Position numbers and translations under genes: made by a program
The notes under the pieces: model-generated
The model's database searches: none
Told to the model about the DNA's origin: nothing
Seen by the model: the letters and a program-made list of their open reading frames with translations, nothing else
Assembly (NCBI GenBank): GCA_012520795.1
Contig: JAAYNP010000003.1
Coordinates: forward strand, 1-64,000
DNA length: 64,000 nt
From: Bacillota bacterium
Lineage (GTDB): Bacteria > Bacillota > Limnochordia > Darwinibacteriales > DTU012
Direction of reading: 5' to 3'
In this document: in pieces, positions 44,379-52,455 of the stretch
Layout of the letters: each line of letters starts with the position of its first letter
Position numbering within the stretch: the stretch's first letter is position 1

Positions 44379-45461
44379 TTACTTTTTGGTGACAAACCTG
44401 CCTTTAATAATCTCAGCAGGCACTCTCTGCCTGCGAATTTCAATCTCTATGATGCTGCCCGCTTTGGCGTGGGCGCTGTCAACGTAGCCGAGGCCGATTC
44501 CTTTTTGCAGCGAAGGGGACATTGTCCCGCTTGTAACACGCCCAATGATCCGCCCTCCTTGGATTATGTTATATCCATGCCGGGGAATTCCTTTGGCCCG
44601 CAGGACAAATCCCACCAATTTCAGGCTTATTCCCGCCGTTTCTTGCTCCATTAAAGCTGTCCGGCCTATAAAATCTCCCTTGTCAAAAACCACAAATCGG
44701 TCTAATCCCGCCGCCAAAGGTGATTCTTCTTCTGTAAGCTCATTGCCGTAAAGCGGCATCCGCATCTCTAGGCGCAGCGTGTCCCGGGCACCAAGGCCTA
44801 CAGGCTGAATTCCGTAGGGCAAGCCAACAGCAATGAGCTCATCCCACAAACGCGGAGCAAGCTGTGGGGACAGATAGACCTCAAAGCCATCTTCACCAGT
44901 ATAACCAGTCCTGGAAACCCGGATTTGTTCTCCATGGTAAGGCAAATCCCTGAAATGGTAGTAGTCAAGCTGTGCCAATTCTGCTTCCAAGGCTTTTTCC
45001 GTTACCGGCAGGGCGTTGGGCCCTTGGATGGCAATTAAGGCTGTGGATTGGGACAAATCCTGTACTGTGACACCCCCGGGTGCTTTGGATAAAAGCCATT
45101 GATAGTCTTTTGCGGTGTTTGCAGCGTTAACCACAAGATAAAACCCTTCTGGCACTCGATAAATCAAGATATCATCAATAACGCCGCCGGCCTCATTTGT
45201 CAGGAAACTGTACTGAATCGCGCCCGATATCAATTTGGAAACATCGTTGGTGGTTACATAATTGAGAAACTCTTCTGCCTTTGGCCCAGAAACAAGAATT
45301 TCGCCCATGTGGGTAAGATCAAAGATCCCCACCCTGCTGCGGACAGTTTGATGTTCCGCTGCAATCCCGGTATACTGCAGCGGCATCAAAAAGCCGGCGA
45401 ACTCAACCATCTTGGCACTCAAACTTAGATGCTTGTCATAGAGCGGTGTCTTTGCAGCCAT
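44379..45461 (-). CDS. gcvT: Glycine cleavage system T protein (aminomethyltransferase)
   Basis: GcvT transfers the one-carbon unit from the H protein to tetrahydrofolate. It starts TPLYDKHLSLSAKMVEFAGFLMPLQYTGI; VGIFDLTHMGEILVSGP and RTGYTGEDGFEVY are family signatures. AGGAGGG is upstream of the ATG. It heads the gcv operon. I saw no glycine riboswitch in the roughly 130 bases upstream, which is unusual for this operon. Confidence 0.97.
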   Translation of the reverse strand: MAAKTPLYDKHLSLSAKMVEFAGFLMPLQYTGIAAEHQTVRSRVGIFDLTHMGEILVSGPKAEEFLNYVTTNDVSKLISGAIQYSFLTNEAGGVIDDILIYRVPEGFYLVVNAANTAKDYQWLLSKAPGGVTVQDLSQSTALIAIQGPNALPVTEKALEAELAQLDYYHFRDLPYHGEQIRVSRTGYTGEDGFEVYLSPQLAPRLWDELIAVGLPYGIQPVGLGARDTLRLEMRMPLYGNELTEEESPLAAGLDRFVVFDKGDFIGRTALMEQETAGISLKLVGFVLRAKGIPRHGYNIIQGGRIIGRVTSGTMSPSLQKGIGLGYVDSAHAKAGSIIEIEIRRQRVPAEIIKGRFVTKK

Positions 45462-45511
45462 TGAAAACCCTCCTTAGCCTTTGATTCCCTCGCTTACTAT
45501 ATCAATTTGTC

Positions 45512-45539
45512 ACCAAAAATCGTTTTCCTTCATAACATA
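45512..45539 (+). promoter_or_regulatory. SigK-like promoter of the 30-residue ORF
   Basis: AC, then 17 bases, then CATAACATA, which fits the mother-cell pattern AC-N16/17-CATANNNTA. The predicted start is about 40 bases before the ATG at 45588. Pattern match only. Confidence 0.4.
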
Positions 45540-45587
45540 CAACACACAGCCGGTTACCGGTACAAATACCGTAAACGGGGGAATGAC

Positions 45588-45680
45588 ATGTTTAACCTGC
45601 TTAAAGCGCTCATCGACCCGATCTTGAAGGCTAGGAAAAAGACCGTCATTTTGATCTGGAAACCGATCAAACGCAGCTAA
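45588..45680 (+). CDS. Putative 30-residue small protein between gcvT and a TPR gene
   Basis: Too short for the ORF track. ATG 45588 gives MFNLLKALIDPILKARKKTV... for 30 residues, ending at TAA 45680. It is an amphipathic, basic peptide, with hydrophobic and Lys/Arg residues alternating. GGGGGA lies five bases before the ATG, a terminator follows 20 bases later, and a sigma-K-like promoter lies upstream, so it has the parts of an independent transcription unit. I do not recognise the family. Confidence 0.5.
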   Translation: MFNLLKALIDPILKARKKTVILIWKPIKRS

Positions 45681-45712
45681 AGGAAAACCCTGGCCCCAGT
45701 GCTGGGGTTTTA
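45681..45712 (+). terminator. Terminator after the 30-residue ORF
   Basis: CCCCAG-TG-CTGGGG, extended by flanking AAACC and GGTTT partially, is followed by TTTTA. It lies about 15 bases after the stop of the small ORF and may also serve the TPR gene on the other strand. Confidence 0.65.
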
Positions 45713-45716
45713 CCCC

Positions 45717-46235
45717 TTACTGTTGTTTAAAGATAATCAAAAGCAGTAGAACGATGATGGCCAGCCAGATAATTTTTCTCACAGCCTCGAGTTTTGGCGG
45801 CTCTTGGCCTTGCCAAGGGCGGCGGCGGTTTAGTTTGGCCGCCTTTTTTAAGTACTTAATTCCTTCGTTTATATTTCCCATCTGCTTATATAGAACACCC
45901 AGATTGTGATAGGCTGTTGCACACTCGGGATCGGTGTCAATTGCCCAGCGGTATGCCGCTGCAGCGCTTTCAAGGTCGCCTTCCTCAAGATAGATATTGC
46001 CGAGGTTGCTGTAAGCTGCTGCCAATTTCGGATCATGGCCGATGGCGGCTTGGAAACACTCTGCCGCTTGTTGAAAGTCGCGCTTGTGAACGTAGAGTAC
46101 ACCAAGCTTGTTCCATGCAGGGGCATGGCCTGGTTCAGCCTCAATCGCCGCCAGGAAACAGCGTTCCGCCTGTTCGTACGCACCTTTTTTAAAGTAAACA
46201 AGCCCTTGTTCATACAGTGAAGATTCTGTTTTCAT
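45717..46235 (-). CDS. TPR protein with C-terminal membrane anchor
   Basis: Four tetratricopeptide repeats at about residues 5-140 (YEQGLVYFKKGAYEQAERCFLAAIEAEP, then WNKLGVLYVHKRDFQQAAECFQAAIGHDP and two more), followed by a linker and one membrane segment at about 153-168 (IIWLAIIVLLLLIIF), with only KQQ after it. It is thus tail-anchored with the repeats in the cytoplasm. TPR repeats bind proteins; no specific partner can be named. It is downstream of the YkvI-type gene by 40 bases. Confidence 0.8.
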   Translation of the reverse strand: MKTESSLYEQGLVYFKKGAYEQAERCFLAAIEAEPGHAPAWNKLGVLYVHKRDFQQAAECFQAAIGHDPKLAAAYSNLGNIYLEEGDLESAAAAYRWAIDTDPECATAYHNLGVLYKQMGNINEGIKYLKKAAKLNRRRPWQGQEPPKLEAVRKIIWLAIIVLLLLIIFKQQ

Positions 46236-46277
46236 GGTTATCCTCCTCGGAGTCGATGCAAAGCCACAGCTCGCCGC

Positions 46278-47258
46278 TTACCGCTGTAATACCAGATAAA
46301 GCAGGTACAAGCCGGCAACGCCAAAAAGCGGATATGTGATGCCAATTAAGGGAACAAAGCCCAATCTGGCAATTAACAGTACAACAGCAAGAACCAGGCC
46401 GGTTGTGGGGAGCCACCCGGAGAAAACCAAGCCGTTTAACCGCTGAACAACTGCCAGTGCATGGGCCAAAGCAGTAGTGTACATCGCCATCCAAATAGCC
46501 AAGCCATACAGGGTACCCATAACCGGCCCGATTTGTATTGCCAAAGCCAACATGGGAATCGGTGCGTTTAAGGCCGCCGGCGGACTGGCAAACAAAGCGG
46601 TCGCTATAAGAAAAATCAAGATCCCAAGAGTCATTCCGCCTATCCAACCACCGTGTTTTGCCGCCTCTTTAGAAACGCCGAGCTCGCCAATGCCTGCAAA
46701 AACAGCCAGCGAATAGCCGTAGTTGTACCCGGCATACAAAACTCCATACGGTACGGCCATTGGCATTGCCGGAGCATGCGTAAATCTACCGTTAATAATT
46801 GAAACAACTGAAACAGAAACGATTAAGATGATCATAAAAGGCACCAAATACCCATTCAGGTTCAGCACACCCTTAGGCCCAATCATCAGTGGGGCCAGGA
46901 CCAAAATCGCCGTTAAATACATCCCTCCACGAATTTGTGCTGCTTCAAGCAAGACAGCTTCAGCCCCGGCAAACATAATCGCCGTGCCGAGGATTAGAAA
47001 AGCCGTATAAAACAGATCAAGATAGGGAGCCAGATAGCGGTTAAGCTGCCGAATCAGCTGATTATAATCTCCCAAGCCCCAGCTTGCACACTTGTACAGC
47101 GTCCGGCCGCCGCAGCAGCTGAGCACAAATGTGGTCAAACCTATGCCAAGATAGGCAGAACTTCCGAAACGGGCAAAAAACTGCACAAGCTCCTGCCCCG
47201 ATGCAAAACCGGCTCCGATTACTGAGGCTATATATAAGGATGCAATTTTCCAAGCCAC
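46278..47258 (-). CDS. YkvI-type membrane protein
   Basis: A membrane protein of about ten transmembrane segments. ASLYIASVIGAGFASGQELVQFFARFG at the N-terminus is the YkvI family signature and resembles the first helix of the APC/SLC7 transporters. I prefer GTG 47258 to the track start 47291 (326 residues) because GGGGAGGGG is just upstream and the signature starts there. The substrate is unknown. It lies divergent from yyaC. Confidence 0.82.
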   Translation of the reverse strand: MAWKIASLYIASVIGAGFASGQELVQFFARFGSSAYLGIGLTTFVLSCCGGRTLYKCASWGLGDYNQLIRQLNRYLAPYLDLFYTAFLILGTAIMFAGAEAVLLEAAQIRGGMYLTAILVLAPLMIGPKGVLNLNGYLVPFMIILIVSVSVVSIINGRFTHAPAMPMAVPYGVLYAGYNYGYSLAVFAGIGELGVSKEAAKHGGWIGGMTLGILIFLIATALFASPPAALNAPIPMLALAIQIGPVMGTLYGLAIWMAMYTTALAHALAVVQRLNGLVFSGWLPTTGLVLAVVLLIARLGFVPLIGITYPLFGVAGLYLLYLVLQR

Positions 47259-47317
47259 AGGATCCCCTCCCCTGAAAAATATGGCCAGCAATACATATTA
47301 TGATGGATTGCGGCGTA

Positions 47318-47338
47318 TATTAGTGAAAAGATCACTAA
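47318..47338. repeat. Inverted repeat in the yyaC upstream region
   Basis: ATTAGTG-AAAAGAT-CACTAAT is a 7-bp inverted repeat just before the yyaC ribosome binding site and between divergent genes. It may be an operator or leader hairpin. No further support. Confidence 0.35.
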
Positions 47339-47359
47339 TCGCGAGGGGAGGGAGCTCCT

Positions 47360-47917
47360 ATTACTGATCGCAATCATGATTATATTGTCAGACTTCACAT
47401 GGATGATCCACTTGCCGCAGAGACTTTGGCTCTCTCAATTGCCCGGATCACTCAGGAACGCCATTTGGTGGTCGTTTGTGTCGGCACTGACCGTTCCACC
47501 GGAGACTCTTTAGGCCCATTGATTGGTACCGGGCTGCTGAAACACCTGCCTCCCAATATCACCGTCTATGGCTGTCTCGATGAACCTGTACACGCCTTGA
47601 ACCTCGAAAACTTTGTAACAAAGATTAAAAGCAAACATCAGGACTCTCTTGTTTTGGCCATTGACGCCTGCTTAGGCAAATCGGAAAATGTCGGTTATAT
47701 CTCTCTCAAGACCGGCCCTTTAAAACCGGGGACTGGAGTCAATAAAGCCCTTCCGGAAATAGGCGATTTTCACATTATCGGTGTCGTCAATGTTGGCGGT
47801 ATGATGGAGTATTTTGTTCTCCAAAACACCAGGCTCAGCTTGGTAATACGGATGAGCGAAATCATCATCAAAGGCCTGTTAATGAGCGTCCGAGATGTAA
47901 GCGTACACAGAGCTTAA
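47360..47917 (+). CDS. yyaC: Spore protease YyaC (DUF1256)
   Basis: YyaC is a spore-specific GPR-like protein of unknown substrate. The body has VVVCVGTDRSTGDSLGPLIGTGLL, LDEPVHALNLENFV and VLAIDACLGKSENVGYISL. The track starts at ATG 47399, but no ribosome binding site precedes it. AGGGGAGGG lies six to seven bases from an in-frame ATT at 47360, which extends the N-terminus with residues (DYIVRLHMDDPLA) that match the family's usual length. ATT is therefore the likely start; ATG 47399 is the fallback. Its stop codon sits in the parS palindrome. Confidence 0.88.
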   Translation: MTDRNHDYIVRLHMDDPLAAETLALSIARITQERHLVVVCVGTDRSTGDSLGPLIGTGLLKHLPPNITVYGCLDEPVHALNLENFVTKIKSKHQDSLVLAIDACLGKSENVGYISLKTGPLKPGTGVNKALPEIGDFHIIGVVNVGGMMEYFVLQNTRLSLVIRMSEIIIKGLLMSVRDVSVHRA

Positions 47918-47945
47918 TGTTCCACGTGGAACATTAAGCTCTTTT
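47910..47945 (+). terminator. Terminator of yyaC formed by the parS palindrome
   Basis: GAGCTTAATGTTCCACGTGGAACATTAAGCTC is a 32-base perfect palindrome followed by TTTTG. Transcribed, it forms a long hairpin with a short T-run; the yyaC TAA lies within the left arm. The centre is a parS site. Confidence 0.75.
47918..47933. other. parS: parS centromere site
   Basis: TGTTCCACGTGGAACA is a perfect palindrome and agrees with the parS consensus TGTTNCACGTGNAACA bound by ParB/Spo0J. It lies about 1.2-2 kb from parB and soj, the expected place. It was the only such site found in the window. Confidence 0.9.
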
Positions 47946-47965
47946 GTCTTGACCCACCTCTATTT

Positions 47966-49102
47966 CTAGGCTCTTTTGCCTATTTGCCTGATCCGTTCCA
48001 ACAAACCGCCCTGTCCTCTGCTTTTTCCGTCTGCAGGCTGGCAGTACTGCTCGGCAACTGCCCTAAAACTCTGGCTCGCAGCAGCAGAAGGCTCTCCTTC
48101 CACTATCGGCTTCTGCCGCATATTTGCTTCCCGCACCCGCATGTCATCAAAAATGAATCCTGCGTACCCTAGCTCAAAACTCAAGAACTTTCTGGCTGCG
48201 AACTGCAGTTTTTCAGCGGTGCTTTCCGCTTCCGGACGATAATAAACCCGGTTGACCACCAGATTCAAGTTCAGCGGCCGCGTTCTTTGCGTCACCAATG
48301 TCTTGAGCAAGGCATAAGTATCCGTGATTGAGTGGGGTTCGGGAGTGGTGACCAAATAACCCTCTTGCGCAGCCAGGACAAAGTTTACTGAACCAGGTGT
48401 GATTCCAGCGCTTGTATCCACGATGACCACGTCAAAATAGCGGAACAGTTCCTGCAGTTCTCTGGCGAGCAGATTATACTCATAGATCGTAAGCTGTGTC
48501 AGCGGCTGCACGCCTGAACAGCCGGGGACAACATGTACCCTGGGCTGTACCTCCGTGAGAATATCCATTACTCCACATTTGCCCGTAATTACGTGTCCGA
48601 GATGATAGCGGGGCGCCAAATCCAGAAGCACATCGACATTGGCCGTGCCAAGAGCGGCATCAAAAATACAGGTTTTGTAGTCCAATTCTGCCAGTGCATA
48701 CGCCAGATTGATCGCCAGCGTAGTCTTACCGACCCCGCCTTTACCGGAACATACGCTGATCAACTGCCTGTCTCTCGGCGGATCGATGCAGACCAGGCGG
48801 TTAACCTCAAAATCCATGTGTTTCAGCACCAAAGACCGGTTTTCTCCTCCGGCCCGTTCAATGATGATATATTTGTTATCCTGCTCTGGCAGTGCTTCGT
48901 GCCCCACTGTGACTGTTGTGCCAACTGGCAGCAGTACGAGTTTTCCCTCGCTCATGGGAAACTTGATCCTGATCAATCCCTGCCGGGAATTGATCCCGAT
49001 TACTTCACTGGTGAAGACCCCTTGGAACAGTCCCGATTCAACAGTGAACTTAATCTGGCTTCCGATCTTCCAGGTAGAGGAGTTTTCGTTCCCGCCGAAC
49101 AT
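47966..49102 (-). CDS. MinD/FlhG-like ATPase fused to an N-terminal PilZN (YcgR)-like barrel
   Basis: Residues about 10-100 form a small beta domain like that of YcgR flagellar brakes (IGSQIKFTVESGLFQGVFTSEVIG...LVLLPVGTTVTVG). Residues 113-350 are a MinD/FlhG-type ATPase with deviant Walker A SGKGGVGKTTLAINLA, VVIVDTSAGIT and FLVTTPE-like strands. The switch-I motif usually DADLGLANVD reads DAALGTANVD (Ala150 replaces the Asp needed for hydrolysis in MinD). The final GLLERIRQIGKRA resembles the MinD membrane-targeting helix. It lies after parB; no flagellar genes are present. Confidence 0.82.
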   Translation of the reverse strand: MFGGNENSSTWKIGSQIKFTVESGLFQGVFTSEVIGINSRQGLIRIKFPMSEGKLVLLPVGTTVTVGHEALPEQDNKYIIIERAGGENRSLVLKHMDFEVNRLVCIDPPRDRQLISVCSGKGGVGKTTLAINLAYALAELDYKTCIFDAALGTANVDVLLDLAPRYHLGHVITGKCGVMDILTEVQPRVHVVPGCSGVQPLTQLTIYEYNLLARELQELFRYFDVVIVDTSAGITPGSVNFVLAAQEGYLVTTPEPHSITDTYALLKTLVTQRTRPLNLNLVVNRVYYRPEAESTAEKLQFAARKFLSFELGYAGFIFDDMRVREANMRQKPIVEGEPSAAASQSFRAVAEQYCQPADGKSRGQGGLLERIRQIGKRA

Positions 49103-49121
49103 GAGAATACCTCCAGACGTT

Positions 49122-49955
49122 TTAACCTCGCATTAACTCTATAATCCGCTCCAGTTCTTCATCGGAATAGTATTCGATTTCAATTTTGCCCCTGCCCCGT
49201 TTGTAAATCAAACGGACTTTGGTTCCCAACACTCTTTGCAGCTCGTCCCGAACCATCTGCACTTGTGGGTCCAGCGTTCCTTTCCTGCCCGCCGCCGGCT
49301 TGGGGTTTTGCTGCACCAGCCGTTCCAGCTGGCGGACACTGAGCTCTTCTTTCACTGCTTTTTGCGCCAGCGCATATCGCAGTTTGACCGAATCAACGCC
49401 TAAAAGGACTTTTGCATGCCCGCGGCTCAATCTCCCCTCCGCCACCATTTCTTTTATTGGAGGTTCCAAAGTTAACAGGCGCAGAGCATTGGTAATGGAT
49501 GACCGCTTCTTGCCAACGGATTGGGCTACTTCTTCCTGAGTCATGTCAAACTCTTCAATCAGTATTTTATAGCCCTCAGCCTCCTCAATTGCATTGAGGT
49601 CTTCCCGCTGAAGGTTCTCGATCAAGGCTAGTTCCGTCATCTCCCGATCGGACAATTCCTTCACCACTGCGGGAATAGTCTTTAACCCCGCCAGCTGAGA
49701 TGCTCTCCACCGTCTTTCACCTACTACAATCTGATAGTCTTCTCCGGCTCGGCGAACAATGATCGGTTCCAAAACGCCGTGGTTTTTGATGGACTCTGCC
49801 AATTGCTCCAGCTTCTCTTGATCAAAATGCTTGCGGGGCTGAAATGGATTGATGGTGATTTTGTCCACTTCAATTTGGCTTACCAGATTACGGCTGCTCA
49901 GATCCCCTTGGGGGATCAAGGACCGCAGCCCCTTGCCTAAAGCCTGTCTACTCAA
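49122..49955 (-). CDS. parB: Chromosome partitioning protein ParB (Spo0J)
   Basis: ParB binds parS and spreads as a CTP-dependent clamp. The N-terminal CTP-binding domain has GERRWRAS (residues 79-86) and ENLQREDLN; the helix-turn-helix (about 138-185) reads [15 protein letters not shown]...[11 protein letters not shown]. Arg151 and Gly179 are ParB-type, not Noc-type, at the positions that set DNA specificity. The C-terminus is the dimer domain. The start is TTG 49955, overlapping soj by four bases. Confidence 0.97.
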   Translation of the reverse strand: MSRQALGKGLRSLIPQGDLSSRNLVSQIEVDKITINPFQPRKHFDQEKLEQLAESIKNHGVLEPIIVRRAGEDYQIVVGERRWRASQLAGLKTIPAVVKELSDREMTELALIENLQREDLNAIEEAEGYKILIEEFDMTQEEVAQSVGKKRSSITNALRLLTLEPPIKEMVAEGRLSRGHAKVLLGVDSVKLRYALAQKAVKEELSVRQLERLVQQNPKPAAGRKGTLDPQVQMVRDELQRVLGTKVRLIYKRGRGKIEIEYYSDEELERIIELMRG

Positions 49956-50716
49956 GAATTAAGCACCTCCTGGGCTAAACTTTCATAGGCCAATGCGCCT
50001 TTTGAGCTGCTGTCATACAAGGCTATTGGTTTACCAAAACTTGGTGCTTCGCTTAGCTTCACATTACGGGGAATAATGGATTCATAAACCTTTACCTGCT
50101 GTTGAAAGTAGTTTTTCACATCCTGAATTACCTGATGGGACAAGTTTGTGCGGACATCATACATCGTCATAACCACGCCCTCCCAGGTCAAGTCCGGGTT
50201 CAAGTGTTCCTGAACCATGGCAATTGTACTCACCAACTGACTTAATCCTTCGAGAGCATAATATTCACATTGGATAGGTACGATCACCGAATGCGAAGCT
50301 GTCAAGCCATTAATTGTCAACAACCCTAATGATGGAGGCGCATCGATAATAATATAATCGTATTTATCGACAACAAAATCCAAAGCCCTTTTGAGCCGGA
50401 ATTCCCTTGACAGGATTGAAACCAGTTCGATCTCTGCTCCTGCCAGCTCAATGGTGGCCGGTGCTATAAAAAAACCTTCTATTTCGGTATTTAAGATAAT
50501 CCGATCAATCCTCTCACCCTCAATGAGCACAGAATACATGCAGCGCCCGATTTTGCCTTTATCCACACCCACACCGCTTGATGCATTGCCCTGCGGATCA
50601 ATATCAACAAGGAGGACCCGTTTCCCGGCCAAAGCAATGTATGCTCCAAGATTGACTGCTGTTGTACTCTTGCCGACTCCACCCTTTTGATTGACGATGG
50701 AAATAATCTTACCCAT
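49952..50716 (-). CDS. soj: Chromosome partitioning ATPase ParA (Soj)
   Basis: Soj works with ParB in segregation and regulates DnaA. It has the ParA deviant Walker [17 protein letters not shown] and [15 protein letters not shown] with the catalytic Asp present, followed by [18 protein letters not shown]. The start is ATG 50716, with GGAGGG seven bases upstream, and it overlaps the noc stop by one base (TGATG). Length 254. Confidence 0.97.
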   Translation of the reverse strand: MGKIISIVNQKGGVGKSTTAVNLGAYIALAGKRVLLVDIDPQGNASSGVGVDKGKIGRCMYSVLIEGERIDRIILNTEIEGFFIAPATIELAGAEIELVSILSREFRLKRALDFVVDKYDYIIIDAPPSLGLLTINGLTASHSVIVPIQCEYYALEGLSQLVSTIAMVQEHLNPDLTWEGVVMTMYDVRTNLSHQVIQDVKNYFQQQVKVYESIIPRNVKLSEAPSFGKPIALYDSSSKGALAYESLAQEVLNS

Positions 50717-51597
50717 CACTGGTCCCTCCACTCCGGCTTTGTAATCGTGACCGTTACCCGGTAAGCCTTGTCATCTTCATCTTCTTCATAAGTCACCTGT
50801 AAACCACTGTCAGTTAGTGTATGCGTTAATTCCTTCACACCGTTTGTGAACAAACGGATGTCCTTGATCACGATTCTCCTGTTTTGTTTTGGGGCAGGTT
50901 TTGTCTGTGTTTCCTGTTTCTTCCGAATCAGCTCTTCTGTCTGTCGCACACTCAGGCTCTTTGCTGTGATCAGCTGTAAAACCTCCAATTGTTCTGGAGC
51001 CGATTCCAGCTGCAGCAGTACTCTGGCATGCCGCTCGCTGATTATTTCCCGGGAAATATATTCTCTAACTTCTGGATCGAGCCGCAGCAACCGCAGCCTG
51101 TTGGCTATGTACGATTGACTTTTGCCAATCCGTTTCGCCAGTTCCTCTTGGGTCAACTCAAATTCAGCGATTAACCGCACATATCCCTCTGCTTCCTCAA
51201 GAAAATGGAGGTCCCGCCGCTGCAGGTTTTCAATCAATGCTATTTCCGCGGCGGTGCGATCATCCATAATCTTAACTATGGCCGGAATCGTGTTCCATCC
51301 CAACAATTTGCAGGCCCGCAGCCGCCGCTCCCCTGTAACCAACTGATAACTGTGATTCACCAATCTAACAATGATCGGGTGAAGCAAGCCGTGTGCGGCA
51401 ATGGAGTTGGCCAATTCTCCCAGCGCTTCCTGATCAAATGTGACTCTGGGCTGAAATGGATTTCGTTCAATCCGGCTGATCGGTATTACTTGTACATCGT
51501 CCTCCAGGAAATCTGGTATCTTATCCGCCTGAGTGGCCAGTGCTTCCGTCTTGTTCGGTGATCTGTGTTTCGATCGCAGCAGATCCGTTAGTTTCAC
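50716..51597 (-). CDS. noc: Nucleoid occlusion protein Noc
   Basis: Noc is a ParB paralog that blocks septum formation over the nucleoid. GERRLRA (residues 89-95) is the CTP-binding motif. In the helix-turn-helix, Gln161 ([11 protein letters not shown]) and Arg189 (ISERHARVL) match the Noc-type specificity residues where ParB has Arg and Gly. The N-terminal [12 protein letters not shown] could be the membrane-targeting amphipathic helix. Gene order rsmG-noc-soj-parB matches Bacillus. An exact Noc-binding sequence lies in the gene itself. Confidence 0.92.
   Translation of the reverse strand: MKLTDLLRSKHRSPNKTEALATQADKIPDFLEDDVQVIPISRIERNPFQPRVTFDQEALGELANSIAAHGLLHPIIVRLVNHSYQLVTGERRLRACKLLGWNTIPAIVKIMDDRTAAEIALIENLQRRDLHFLEEAEGYVRLIAEFELTQEELAKRIGKSQSYIANRLRLLRLDPEVREYISREIISERHARVLLQLESAPEQLEVLQLITAKSLSVRQTEELIRKKQETQTKPAPKQNRRIVIKDIRLFTNGVKELTHTLTDSGLQVTYEEDEDDKAYRVTVTITKPEWRDQ
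51044..51057. other. Noc-binding sequence (NBS) inside noc
   Basis: ATTTCCCGGGAAAT is an exact, palindromic copy of the 14-base sequence bound by Noc in Bacillus. It codes for I-S-R-E-I at residues 181-185 of Noc on the minus strand. Confidence 0.75.
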
Positions 51598-51732
51598 TTT
51601 ATCACCAACCTATTGTTCCATGTTATATCTTAAGTAATTATTCGGTAAGAGCTTTCCTGTTCCTTCCGGGAAATAGATTTAGTGACCGGAAGCCTGATCA
51701 CAAAACCGCCATAAAACGAGTTTTGTCTCACT

Positions 51733-52455
51733 TCACAGCGGTCTTTTGGCGGGAACCCCTGCTTTTCTTGGATATTGATCTGGTGTTTCCGCTTCTTTTC
51801 TAAATCTAACGATCCAGCGTTCTCCCATGTCAAACGGCAGCTGCAGGAGTTCTCTCTGGATCACCGAAAGATTGAGGAGTTTTACGGCGTTGGCAGCCGT
51901 CTTCAGTTCTTCAGGAAAACTGCTGCCCTTAAAGGCAATGAAATACCCTCCCACGGACAAGAAAGGGGTGCAGTACTCCAAAAGAACCGGCAAAGGCGCA
52001 ACTGCCCGAGCTGTGGCCCACTGGAACGCTTCACGGTATTGGGGATCTCTGGCCAGCTCCTCCGCTCGGCCGTGGATGCTGCTTACATGGTTCAGTTGGA
52101 GCGTTTCACAGACTTCTCGCAAAAATCTAACTCTCTTTTCCATTGAATCAACCAGCACTACCGGATCTGAGGTGAAGCAGCTGGCAATGACTACCCCGGG
52201 AAAACCCGCCCCACTGCCCACATCAATTCCTTTGCCCTTAAATGTAAAACCTGTTTTCTGCACTGCAAGGCAATCGACAAAGTGCTTGACGGCAAACTCT
52301 GCCTCTGAAGTGATCCGGGTTAGATTCATCTGCCTGTTGCCGGCTTCAACCAACTTGGCGAATTTCAACAACTGCTCAACCTGATGGGAGTTGATTTCAA
52401 TGCACATCAGAGCACAGCCTCTAATCAGGTGTGTGCGCAAGTTCTCCCTATCCAT
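51733..52455 (-). CDS. rsmG: 16S rRNA (guanine(527)-N(7))-methyltransferase RsmG
   Basis: RsmG methylates G527 of 16S rRNA. The SAM-binding motif is GKGIDVGSGAGFPGVVIA; MNLTRITSEAEFAVKHFVDCLAV is the family N-terminal signature. Its ATG overlaps the mnmG stop by one base (TGATG), and GGAGGG is upstream. The C-terminal end (AETPDQYPRKAGVPAKRPL) is the usual basic RsmG tail. Confidence 0.97.
   Translation of the reverse strand: MDRENLRTHLIRGCALMCIEINSHQVEQLLKFAKLVEAGNRQMNLTRITSEAEFAVKHFVDCLAVQKTGFTFKGKGIDVGSGAGFPGVVIASCFTSDPVVLVDSMEKRVRFLREVCETLQLNHVSSIHGRAEELARDPQYREAFQWATARAVAPLPVLLEYCTPFLSVGGYFIAFKGSSFPEELKTAANAVKLLNLSVIQRELLQLPFDMGERWIVRFRKEAETPDQYPRKAGVPAKRPL

Noticed and set aside
45462-45716. 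Possible glycine riboswitch upstream of gcvT
   Set aside because: I looked for the paired aptamer cores and an expression platform on the minus strand and found none; the region instead carries a small plus-strand ORF.
51655-51668. TCCTTCCGGGAAAT, a partial Noc-site match between rsmG and noc
   Set aside because: Only one half of the palindrome is intact (about 10 of 14), which is weak for a Noc site.
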